Assembly (NCBI RefSeq): GCF_022410535.1
Contig: NZ_JAKNBL010000016.1
Span: 1-58,151 of the forward strand
Length of the DNA: 58,151 nucleotides
Origin: Pelotomaculum terephthalicicum JT
GTDB taxonomy: Bacteria > Bacillota > Desulfotomaculia > Desulfotomaculales > Pelotomaculaceae
Direction of reading: 5' to 3'
Made by a program: the position numbers and the translations under genes. This document shows, piece after piece, positions 33,510 through 41,036 of this stretch (the first letter of the stretch is position 1; every line of letters begins with the position of its first letter). The notes beneath the pieces were generated by a model that saw nothing but the letters and a program-made list of their open reading frames with translations, had not been told where the DNA came from and searched no databases.

Positions 33510-34331
33510 TTGTTGCCGAAAAAGCAAAGGTTGGATGTCAGGTTGGTGGAGGGCGGCTTTTTTGCCAGCCGTGAGAAAGCGCGCGCAGCTGTTATGGCCG
33601 GCCTTGTTTTTGTGGACAACGAACTGGTGGACAAACCCGGCCGGACGGTTAACCGGGAGGCCAAAGTTGAGGTGCGCGGTGAAGCGGCTCCTTACGTTAG
33701 CCGCGGCGGGCTTAAATTAGAAAAGGCAATAAATGCTTTCCACCTTGATTTGAGCGGGAAAGTGGTGCTTGATGTCGGAGCCTCCACGGGTGGTTTTACC
33801 GACTGTGCGCTTAAGCACGGAGCGAGACTGGTTTACGCTGTGGATGTCGGCTATGGCCAACTGGCCTGGTCGTTGAGAAATGATCCGCGGGTGGTTGTCC
33901 TTGAACGGACAAATATTCGCTACCTTTCAAGTGATATTCTCACTGAGCCGCCGGATTTTACCACAATAGATGTTTCGTTTATCTCGCTTGCCAAAGTGCT
34001 GCCGAAAGTCAACGAATTGATTCTTCCGGAAGCCGCCGGGGTGGCGTTAATTAAACCACAATTTGAGGCTGGCCGGGAAAAGGTCGGTAAAAGAGGGGTC
34101 GTCCGCGATCCCAAGGTTCATTTTGAAGTAATGCAAAATATAGCCATGCTCGTCGCTGCCTTGGGTTGCTCGGTAAAAGGCCTTGATTTTTCACCAGTTA
34201 CCGGACCGGAAGGAAATATTGAATTTTTAATCTACTTTATGAAAAATGAGAAAAAGGAATCTATTATTTCCGGCGCCGAAATTGAGGAATGCAAGATGAT
34301 AGTGGAACGTGCGCATGCTGAATTGTCTTGA
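33510..34331 (+). CDS. tlyA: TlyA family rRNA methyltransferase / hemolysin-like (YqxC)
   Basis: 273 residues: an S4 RNA-binding domain (LDVRLVEGGFFASREKAR, then VSRGGLKLEKAINAF) and a FtsJ-like methyltransferase domain with SAM-binding LDVGASTGGFTDC. TlyA-type enzymes 2'-O-methylate rRNA; whether this YqxC-like member targets 16S, 23S or both is not visible. TTG 33510 has GGAGG at 33497-33501. It lies in the common dxs-yqxC-nadK-argR-recN order. Confidence 0.93.
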   Translation: MLPKKQRLDVRLVEGGFFASREKARAAVMAGLVFVDNELVDKPGRTVNREAKVEVRGEAAPYVSRGGLKLEKAINAFHLDLSGKVVLDVGASTGGFTDCALKHGARLVYAVDVGYGQLAWSLRNDPRVVVLERTNIRYLSSDILTEPPDFTTIDVSFISLAKVLPKVNELILPEAAGVALIKPQFEAGREKVGKRGVVRDPKVHFEVMQNIAMLVAALGCSVKGLDFSPVTGPEGNIEFLIYFMKNEKKESIISGAEIEECKMIVERAHAELS

Positions 34332-34355
34332 TATGTTTTTAGGGGAGGTCCCGGA

Positions 34356-35225
34356 TTGAACACAATCGGGCTTGTTATTAATTTACATAAAAAAGGGGTT
34401 GTTACCCTGGTAGAAGAAGTTATCAATTGGCTTGAGGACAAAGGCCGTAAAGTATTGATTGAGCAGGAGACCGCCGGTTCCATTGGCTTGGTCAGATTAG
34501 GCACAACGGAGAAAAACTTGATTGAGCAGGCTGAATGTGTGATCGTGCTCGGCGGCGACGGCACGCTGCTCAGAACGACTCGCAAAGTAGCGGCGGCGGG
34601 CAAGCCTGTTATCGGCGTAAATCTGGGACATTTGGGCTTCCTGACCGAAATCGACATACCTGAGGTGATCCCTGCCCTGGGAAAAATGCTTGCCGGGCAG
34701 TATTATATTGAAGAGCGTATGATGCTTGAGGCGCTGGTATATCGTGATAATGAGGCAGTTGAGCATGCCTTGGGGCTAAATGACGCCGTGATCACAAATG
34801 GAGCTTTTGCCAGGCTGATTCATCTGGAAACTTATGTTAATAACGAGTACGTGAACACTTATCCTTCTAACGGCTTAATCATAGCCAGCCCAACCGGTTC
34901 TACCGCTTACTCCCTCTCTGCGGGGGGACCCCTGGTTACTCCCGATTTGAATTTGATGTTAATCACTCCGATTTGCCCGCATACCCTCTGGGCGCGACCG
35001 CTGGTTGTCGCGCCTGAAAGCACGGTTAAAGTAGTGATCCTGTCCGGCCGGGAGGAAATCATGCTGACCATGGACGGCCAGCACGGCTTTAGGCTGCTTC
35101 AGTCTGATCAGGTGCTGATCAGACAGGCTTCTCAAAGGGCCCGGTTCCTGAGACTGAAAGGGAGAGGTTTTTTCGAATTACTGGGAAAGAAGCTGAAAGA
35201 AGAAGGGGACCGTTCCTGTGATTAA
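34356..35225 (+). CDS. nadK: NAD kinase
   Basis: 289 residues. It phosphorylates NAD to NADP with ATP or polyphosphate. The [11 protein letters not shown] motif and the NE/D-type loop with [18 protein letters not shown] are clear, along with [15 protein letters not shown] 34356 has GGGGAGG upstream. It overlaps the following methyltransferase by 8 bp. Confidence 0.96.
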   Translation: MNTIGLVINLHKKGVVTLVEEVINWLEDKGRKVLIEQETAGSIGLVRLGTTEKNLIEQAECVIVLGGDGTLLRTTRKVAAAGKPVIGVNLGHLGFLTEIDIPEVIPALGKMLAGQYYIEERMMLEALVYRDNEAVEHALGLNDAVITNGAFARLIHLETYVNNEYVNTYPSNGLIIASPTGSTAYSLSAGGPLVTPDLNLMLITPICPHTLWARPLVVAPESTVKVVILSGREEIMLTMDGQHGFRLLQSDQVLIRQASQRARFLRLKGRGFFELLGKKLKEEGDRSCD

Positions 35226-35826
35226 TAAAGGATTGGGGAGCGCCGTCCACATAGTCCAAATGATTATCGCCGAGGTGCTGAAGCACGGCGGAACAGCGGT
35301 TGATGCCACCGCCGGTAACGGACATGACACCCTTTTTCTGGCTCGCCTGGTGGGGTCTGAAGGGCGGGTCTACGCTTTCGATATACAAAAAAAGGCGCTG
35401 GAGAGCACAAAAAAATTACTTGAACGCTATGGCGCCGCCGGGCAAGTGACCCTGCTTAACACGGGACATGAGGAAATGGACAAACTGGTGCCTGAGCCGG
35501 TGGATGCGGTTCTATTTAATCTTGGTTATCTGCCGGGTGGCGATCATGCTCTGGTTACCAGTGCCGGCACTACCGTCACGGCGCTAAAATCTGCGGTGGA
35601 GCTGCTCCGCCCGGGGGGCAGAATCGGCATGGTGCTCTATACCGGGCACCCGGGCGGCAATGAAGAACTCTGCGCTGCGGAACAGTATGCTTCCGGCCTG
35701 AAGGGAGCCGGATTTAATGTGATTAAAATAAACTACTTAAACCGTACTGCTCACGCACCGGTAATCATCCTTGTCGAGAAAGCGGGTGATCTGCTTGAAA
35801 GCCAGGCGGCAACGCAAAATTCTTGA
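35218..35826 (+). CDS. mnmM: tRNA methyltransferase MnmM-like (YtqB family)
   Basis: 202 residues. A Rossmann SAM-binding loop ([14 protein letters not shown]) and the family signature [15 protein letters not shown] identify the YtqB/MnmM family, which methylates the wobble uridine nm5(s2)U34 of tRNA in Bacillus. The function is from family knowledge. GTG 35218 overlaps nadK. Its 3' end overlaps the argR start by about 32 bp, consistent with translational coupling. Confidence 0.85.
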   Translation: MINKGLGSAVHIVQMIIAEVLKHGGTAVDATAGNGHDTLFLARLVGSEGRVYAFDIQKKALESTKKLLERYGAAGQVTLLNTGHEEMDKLVPEPVDAVLFNLGYLPGGDHALVTSAGTTVTALKSAVELLRPGGRIGMVLYTGHPGGNEELCAAEQYASGLKGAGFNVIKINYLNRTAHAPVIILVEKAGDLLESQAATQNS

Positions 35827-36250
35827 GATTATCCAGCGGGAATTAATAGAGACACAGGAGGAAATTGCCGTTAGTCTGAAGAAATGTGGCTTTGAGGTTA
35901 CCCAGGCTACAGTTTCAAGGGATATCAAGGAATTAGGCTTAATCAAAATACCGTATGAGAAAAATCTTTTTAAATATGCGTCGCCCGGTGAACATACTGT
36001 CCAACGCGCGGCAGACCGCTTAAAACGATATTTTCGCGATTCAGTAATAAGTTTGGCCATAAGTGAAAATTTGCTTGTAATTAAAACACATCCCGGCGGG
36101 GCGCAAGGAGTGGCCTCGGCAATAGATCAAATCGGTTGGCCGGAAATAATCGGCACGGTCGGCGGAGATGACACCATCCTGGTGGTTGTCAAACCAAAAC
36201 AAGTTGCAGAAACTGTGCTGAAAAGGTTTGAGGAACTGCATAGGGGGTAA
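35795..36250 (+). CDS. argR: arginine repressor ArgR
   Basis: 151 residues, the usual ArgR length. The winged-helix N-domain ([20 protein letters not shown], then [14 protein letters not shown]) binds ARG boxes and the C-domain ([14 protein letters not shown]) binds L-arginine and hexamerises. TTG 35795 is chosen for length and a GGGTGAT just upstream; a longer frame from TTG 35771 is possible. It sits before recN, the common Firmicutes order. Confidence 0.95.
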   Translation: MKARRQRKILEIIQRELIETQEEIAVSLKKCGFEVTQATVSRDIKELGLIKIPYEKNLFKYASPGEHTVQRAADRLKRYFRDSVISLAISENLLVIKTHPGGAQGVASAIDQIGWPEIIGTVGGDDTILVVVKPKQVAETVLKRFEELHRG

Positions 36251-36254
36251 GATA

Positions 36255-37967
36255 ATGTTGCTCAATCTGTATATCAAGAATTTCGGACTGATTGATCTGC
36301 TGAGTGTGGACCTGCAAAACGGACTAAATGTCATTACCGGCGAAACCGGTACGGGAAAATCCATTATCATTGAAGCGCTGCAAGTGGCATTGGGCGGCCG
36401 GGCCGCGGCAGGCGAACAAATCCGAGCGGGGGCTGACAGAACGTTGGTTCAAGCTGCTTTTGACGTCAGCAATAACAGAAATGTCATCTTAATGCTTGAT
36501 GAGCAGGGGATAGAATTAACTGAGGACGGAACCTTGATCTTAGCAAGGGAAATAAACCGTTCAGGCAAGAACACTTGCCGCCTGAACGGGCAGATTGTCA
36601 CTTTAGGTTATTATCGGGGGATCGGGAGAAATCTTGTGGATTCGCAAGCACAGCATGAACAGCATTCATTGCTTGACCAGAATCGACACCGTGACTTGCT
36701 TGACCGGTTTGGCGGCGCTCCCGTTCTTGACGCGCTGAAAGAGGTAAACACTTTATATTCACAGTGGAAAGAAAAGCTCGGCATATGCGAAAATCTCCAC
36801 CGTAACAATGAGGAAAGAATTGAACGCGCGGATTTATTGCGCTATACAATAAAAGAAATCGAGCAAATCGACCCGGAACCGGGGGAAGATGAAAAACTGG
36901 CGTCAGAGAGGAAAGTGCTGGTCAATGCGGAGAAAATATGCCTTCTCGCCGCTGAATCATATTCATTGATTTATGAAGGCGCGCACGGGCAGGCGCCGGT
37001 AACGGATTTGTTGGCCAAGGCCATGGATTTGCTCAAAGATCTGGCGCTTTTAGACGAAAGCGCGGCATGCTTGTACCAGTCCCTGGAAAATGTTTTCTAT
37101 CAAGCGGAAGATACCGCCCGGGAGCTGGCCGCCCTGCGGAACAGAGTGGAACTGAATCCCCAAAGGCTGGAAGCTGTGGAAGAAAGACTGGCACTCCTTA
37201 ATAATTTGAAAAAAAAGTATGCGCCCACGATTCCAGAAATACTGGATTATCTTGCACAGGCCCGGAATGAACTGGAAATACTTGAGGGTAATAAAGAATT
37301 AGCCGCCATTGCCGCCGGGGAATTGAAAAAATTAGAGCAGTCTTACCTGAAGGCCGCCGAAATCTTGAGCTCCCGCCGCGTACGGGCGGCAAAAAAGCTT
37401 GAGGAGGAAGTGTCGCGCGAACTAGTTGATTTGGAGATGGGCAGGGTTAAATTCCAGGTAGTTTTTACCGGGATTAACGGCTTGTCACCGGGCGGTGCGG
37501 AACGTGTTGAATTCCTGATTTCGCCGAATCCTGGCGAACCGTTGAAACCACTGGCTAAAATCGCCTCGGGAGGTGAGCTTTCCCGGATTATGCTTGCCTT
37601 GAAAGCACTGCTGGCGGAGGCAGACGAAATTCCAGTGATCATATTCGACGAGGTGGATGCCGGAATTGGCGGCCGGGCGCTGCATGCCGTCGCGGAAAAA
37701 CTGGCTGTGATTAGCGAACATCATCAGATTATATGTGTTACCCATGCGGCTCAAATAGCCAGCTACGCCGGTGCGCACTACCGGGTGAGCAAGGAGTTCG
37801 ACGGTGAGCGCACGGTTTCAAAAGTGGATAAACTTGATTTTGCAGAAAGGGTGGATGAACTGGCAAGAATGCTGGGCGGCAAAGACGTAACGGACATTTC
37901 CAGACGCCACGCCAGTCAGATGTTAAGTTCAGCCTCAAAAAAACTTGCTAGTGAAGAGATTTCTTGA
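36255..37967 (+). CDS. recN: DNA repair protein RecN
   Basis: 570 residues, an SMC-like ATPase for double-strand break repair. Walker A is GETGTGKSIIIEALQ (about 30), a coiled coil occupies about 160-350, the ABC signature is ASGGELSRIMLALK (about 438) and Walker B is IFDEVDAGIGG. ATG 36255 was chosen since AGGGGG sits 7 nt upstream; TTG 36228 lies in argR. Its end overlaps the end of the minus-strand BFN gene by 20 bp. Confidence 0.97.
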   Translation: MLLNLYIKNFGLIDLLSVDLQNGLNVITGETGTGKSIIIEALQVALGGRAAAGEQIRAGADRTLVQAAFDVSNNRNVILMLDEQGIELTEDGTLILAREINRSGKNTCRLNGQIVTLGYYRGIGRNLVDSQAQHEQHSLLDQNRHRDLLDRFGGAPVLDALKEVNTLYSQWKEKLGICENLHRNNEERIERADLLRYTIKEIEQIDPEPGEDEKLASERKVLVNAEKICLLAAESYSLIYEGAHGQAPVTDLLAKAMDLLKDLALLDESAACLYQSLENVFYQAEDTARELAALRNRVELNPQRLEAVEERLALLNNLKKKYAPTIPEILDYLAQARNELEILEGNKELAAIAAGELKKLEQSYLKAAEILSSRRVRAAKKLEEEVSRELVDLEMGRVKFQVVFTGINGLSPGGAERVEFLISPNPGEPLKPLAKIASGGELSRIMLALKALLAEADEIPVIIFDEVDAGIGGRALHAVAEKLAVISEHHQIICVTHAAQIASYAGAHYRVSKEFDGERTVSKVDKLDFAERVDELARMLGGKDVTDISRRHASQMLSSASKKLASEEIS

Positions 37968-38427
37968 GTTCATTTATTCTGCCGGGATCGAGGAGTTTTT
38001 TTAATTCATTCTGCTGTTCTTCATTTAATAAATCCTTTAGCGCTAAAAAGCCTTCCGCTACTTTATCACTCAGATAGATAGGTGTTTTGGTGCGAATAGC
38101 CAAAGCGATGGCGTCACTGGGTCGCGAATCGATTACCAACTCCCTGTCATGATGCCACATGTGCAATTCAGCCATATATGTTCCTTCGATAACGTCATTG
38201 ATAATTACCATGCTGAATCTTGCTTCGAGCTTATCGCAGATTCCTATTAACAAGTCATGGGTCAAAGGCCGGTCCAGACAAATTCCCTGAAGAGCCAATG
38301 ATATGGAGTTGGCTTCGAACGGACCAACCCAGATTGGCAGCGCCTTTAATTGATTTTCATCAATTAGCAGCACTACCGGATTCATCATAATGTCATAAGC
38401 AATTTCTGTCGCTTTTACAAGTATCAC
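37948..38427 (-). CDS. bifunctional nuclease (BFN/DUF151) domain protein
   Basis: 159 residues. The BFN pattern is visible: LPIWVGPFEANSISLALQG, RPLTHDLL, then SRPSDAIALAIRTKTPIYLS. Some members have RNase and DNase activity; bacterial roles are poorly defined. It converges on recN with a 20-bp tail overlap, so antisense transcripts are likely. Its start faces the leader of the cation efflux gene. Confidence 0.92.
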   Translation of the reverse strand: MILVKATEIAYDIMMNPVVLLIDENQLKALPIWVGPFEANSISLALQGICLDRPLTHDLLIGICDKLEARFSMVIINDVIEGTYMAELHMWHHDRELVIDSRPSDAIALAIRTKTPIYLSDKVAEGFLALKDLLNEEQQNELKKLLDPGRINELKKSLH

Positions 38428-38531
38428 AACCTCACCTGCTTTTCGAAACGACTAATAAAATAATATGTTATATTCTAAATGCATTGCCTTTAAAATGTCA
38501 ATTTTCTTTTTCAATTATGCCTGGACACCGG

Positions 38532-38560
38532 TTGTAGTAAAAAAAATATTGTGCTATACT
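38532..38560 (+). promoter_or_regulatory. sigma-A promoter of the cation efflux gene
   Basis: TTGTAG (38532-38537), 17-nt spacer, TATACT (38555-38560) preceded by TGC as an extended -10. It puts the transcript start near 38567, right at the structured leader. Confidence 0.7.
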
Positions 38561-38566
38561 ACTTTT

Positions 38567-38660
38567 AAGTCAGGCCGGTAAAACCGGTCGGGCCGCAAGG
38601 CAGCGGTATCGCCCGTGGGACTGCATCTATTCGCAGAAGATGAGTTCCATGGGCTTTTTT
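38567..38660 (+). promoter_or_regulatory. structured attenuator leader, candidate metal riboswitch
   Basis: Three hairpins are visible: GCCGGT/ACCGGT, then GGGC-CGC (38590-38596) with GCG and GCCC (38611-38614), then a long terminator stem from GCCC 38611 to GGGC 38654 followed by TTTTTT. GCCC 38611-38614 is shared by hairpins two and three, so they exclude each other, the hallmark of a switch. It precedes a cation efflux gene, like NiCo/czcD riboswitches, but the consensus of that class was not matched with certainty. Confidence 0.6.
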
Positions 38661-38682
38661 CATTGCGGGAGTGGTGCAGCAT

Positions 38683-39612
38683 ATGAATGAAAAGATGAAG
38701 GTAGCCCGTCTGTCAATAGCTTCTAACACAGCATTAACATTGGGAAAACTGGCAATAGGGGTTACCATGAATTCCGTCGGCGTAATATCAGAGGCGATTC
38801 ACTCCGGGCTGGATCTGATTGCCGCGCTAATCGCTTTTTTTTCCGTCAGGGAATCATCCAAGCCGGCTGACGAGCGTCATCACTACGGTCATGGAAAATT
38901 TGAGAATGTCGCCAGTATTACTGAAGCAATATTAATCATGGGCGCTGCGCTGATCATTATATACAACGCCTATCCGAAGCTATTCGGTCAGACGGAGATT
39001 CATGCTCTGGACATGGGGGCCGCGGTGATGGCGATATCCGCCATAGTTAACTTTTTCGTTTCCAGAAAATTATCCATTGTCGGCCAAAGGACTGATTCAC
39101 CGGCGCTGGTAGCCGACGCCTGGCATTTGCTTACCGATGTTTACACGTCTTTAGGGGTTTTGGCCGGGATTATCGCGATCAGGATTACCGGTCTCACCAT
39201 CATTGATCCATTAATCGCAATCGGTGTGTCACTGCTAATCTTCAATGCCGCGATAAAACTGATCAGGGACTCTATGCAAAGTATATTAGACGCACGTTTG
39301 CCGGAAACTGACGAGAAAATTATCAAAGAAGTTCTCAATAAATATTCCGCTGAATTTGTGGAATTCCACAAACTAAGAACTAGAAAAGCCGGTTCTCAGC
39401 GTTATGTGGACCTCCACCTGGTGGTGCCCGAAAACATGGTTATTAATAAAGCGCATAATATTTGCAATCAAATTGAAGAGGAAATTTCAGTCAGGTTATC
39501 CGGCATTCATATCTTAATTCACGCGGAGCCGTGCGCCTTGAATTGCAGTGACTGCCGCCAGACTGCGGCTGGAAAGCCGAACAGTATGTCATGCGATAAA
39601 AATAGACGATAA
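38683..39612 (+). CDS. cation diffusion facilitator family metal efflux transporter
   Basis: 309 residues with about six membrane helices. CDF metal-site motifs are HSGLDLIAAL (TM2), HHYGHGKFENV, and DAWHLLTDVYTSLGVLAG (TM5). The cytosolic C-domain ends in a Cys-rich tail (CALNCSDC) that could bind metal. CDF proteins export Zn2+, Co2+, Ni2+, Fe2+ or Mn2+ by proton exchange; the substrate is not certain. ATG 38683 has GGGAG upstream. The attenuator leader suggests direct metal control. Confidence 0.92.
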   Translation: MNEKMKVARLSIASNTALTLGKLAIGVTMNSVGVISEAIHSGLDLIAALIAFFSVRESSKPADERHHYGHGKFENVASITEAILIMGAALIIIYNAYPKLFGQTEIHALDMGAAVMAISAIVNFFVSRKLSIVGQRTDSPALVADAWHLLTDVYTSLGVLAGIIAIRITGLTIIDPLIAIGVSLLIFNAAIKLIRDSMQSILDARLPETDEKIIKEVLNKYSAEFVEFHKLRTRKAGSQRYVDLHLVVPENMVINKAHNICNQIEEEISVRLSGIHILIHAEPCALNCSDCRQTAAGKPNSMSCDKNRR

Positions 39613-40085
39613 GATTGGATTTAATAATACCGCCTAGGTCCAGTGGAAATTAGCGGCTGAGGCTTATGGCAAGTGGAAGTCAATATTTTCGAGGGCTTCC
39701 ATTTTGTTTATGCCGGAAGTTCCAGCGTATTGTGTGAATATATGTTGCATTATGATAATTTGTTGCTATAATTATGTTATGCTCGTTCGCCAATTAGTTA
39801 CCACTATGCTATTTGTTTCTGAGGTGGAAGACAATCTTTTACCAGCAGCCCGATCATCAAACATTCTGTTCAATTTCAATGGTGACTTATATATATTTGG
39901 TTAAGTAAACACAAAACCCCTGCAATTAAACCGCCAGGTTTAACTACTGCGTACACAGAACGCCTCGTATTCTGTACTTAACCAAAATAGCTGCGGTAAA
40001 CAAAATTGGTCGTTCACACGTATGTCTGAGCAATGATTTTTGAGTTTAAATGTGTCTGAGACAAAAAATTTGAGGAGGAGTTATC
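39613..40085. other. intergenic region with hairpins
   Basis: 473 bp without a convincing gene. It holds a terminator-like hairpin, TGGAAG (39674-39679) with CTTCCA (39696-39701) then TTTTG, and a small palindrome TTAAACC/GGTTTAA (39926-39943). Two GTCTGAG copies occur near 40023 and 40051. A 66-codon open frame here looks accidental. Confidence 0.6.
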
Positions 40086-40388
40086 ATGGGTTTAAGAGCT
40101 TATCTTTTGGTTACCGCCAACGATGACGTGGGGCGAAAGGAGTTTGTGGACGAGTTGCTGGAACTGGAAAAGGTGCCTGAAGTGGACTTCGTTGATCCGG
40201 TTGTGGGCAATGTGACAGATGTCGTGGTCATGATTGAAGCGCCTGTTTCAGTAGAAGCCGTTGCCCGTAAAATCGAGGCTAAGCCGTGGGTAAAAGACGT
40301 CAAGGTGTTAAGGATTGTCAGCGTGTTTGAAAAGCATAAGGATTCGAAAGTGGAACTGCTTAAAACCCTGAATGGGTCAGGGGTTTAA
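40086..40388 (+). CDS. stand-alone Lrp/AsnC ligand-binding (RAM-like) domain protein
   Basis: 100 residues of alpha/beta RAM fold without the DNA-binding helix-turn-helix of Lrp. The pattern is RAYLLVTANDDVGRKEF, then VTDVVVMIEAPVSVEAV, then WVKDVKVLRIV. Such free domains can bind amino acids or similar ligands and modulate Lrp proteins. GAGGAGG lies just upstream. It precedes the flavin/iron-sulfur operon by about 110 bp; a regulatory link is an inference. Confidence 0.75.
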   Translation: MGLRAYLLVTANDDVGRKEFVDELLELEKVPEVDFVDPVVGNVTDVVVMIEAPVSVEAVARKIEAKPWVKDVKVLRIVSVFEKHKDSKVELLKTLNGSGV

Positions 40389-40405
40389 CAAATAAAAAAT
40401 ATTTG

Positions 40406-40461
40406 CGGCAATATGTCAAGACATAGAGGAAAGTTTAACTTGTGATAAGTCCATATTGCCG
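40406..40461 (+). promoter_or_regulatory. inverted repeat in the leader of the NuoEF-like operon
   Basis: CGGCAATATG (40406-40415) is perfectly inverted as CATATTGCCG (40452-40461), 36 nt apart. Between them lies AACTTGTGATAAGT, which loosely resembles a redox (Rex) half-site. It could be an RNA hairpin or a paired operator. Confidence 0.5.
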
Positions 40462-40499
40462 GGGCACACCAATTATTTATTCAAGGGGGGGTAATAACT

Positions 40500-41036
40500 A
40501 TGAGCGATGAAATGGTTGGCGTATTACCGGATGAAAAAATCATTGCTCTCGACCAGTTAATCCAGAACAACAACGGGCCCGGTGCCGCTATCATCATCCT
40601 GCAAAAAGTTCAGTCCATGTTCGGCTGTGTAACCCCGGCCATGATTTCCCGCATAACCGAATATACCGGCATCCCGGAAAGCGAATTATACGGTATTGCT
40701 ACATTTTACTCACAATTTCGGTTGCAGCCGCCGGGCAAATACCTTATCAAGGCCTGCTGCGGCACCGCGTGCCACCTGGGCGGCGCGGAAAAAGTGGCGC
40801 GGGCGATTGAGGAGTATACCGGTGCCGCGGAGGGAGGCACCAGCGAGGACGGATTATTTTCACTTGAAACTGTCGCCTGCCTGGGATGCTGTAGCATGGC
40901 CCCGGTGATGATGGTTAATGAGACTGTTTACGGCGGGGTTACGCCTAAATCCATACAAAAAATCGTCAGACAAATAAAATCCCGGGAAAAGGCCGAAAAG
41001 TCTTCAATAGGGGTCCTTGAGGGAGATGATAAATAA
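40500..41036 (+). CDS. nuoE: NuoE/HydC-like [2Fe-2S] thioredoxin-fold subunit
   Basis: 178 residues. The helical N-domain (YGIATFYSQFRLQPPGKY) is followed by the thioredoxin-like ferredoxin with ligands in CCGTACHLGG and CLGCCSMAP. In soluble multimeric complexes it is the small electron-transfer subunit next to NuoF/HydB. A G-rich Shine-Dalgarno precedes it. The stop overlaps the next start (TAATG). Confidence 0.93.
   Translation: MSDEMVGVLPDEKIIALDQLIQNNNGPGAAIIILQKVQSMFGCVTPAMISRITEYTGIPESELYGIATFYSQFRLQPPGKYLIKACCGTACHLGGAEKVARAIEEYTGAAEGGTSEDGLFSLETVACLGCCSMAPVMMVNETVYGGVTPKSIQKIVRQIKSREKAEKSSIGVLEGDDK

Noticed and set aside
36403-36447. tRNA or other stable RNA in the recN region
   Set aside because: Stem-like GC-rich sequences lie wholly inside the recN coding frame and lack T-loop motifs.
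39704-39904. 66-codon frame before the Lrp-like gene
   Set aside because: No Shine-Dalgarno, unusual composition, and it starts within a terminator-like hairpin.
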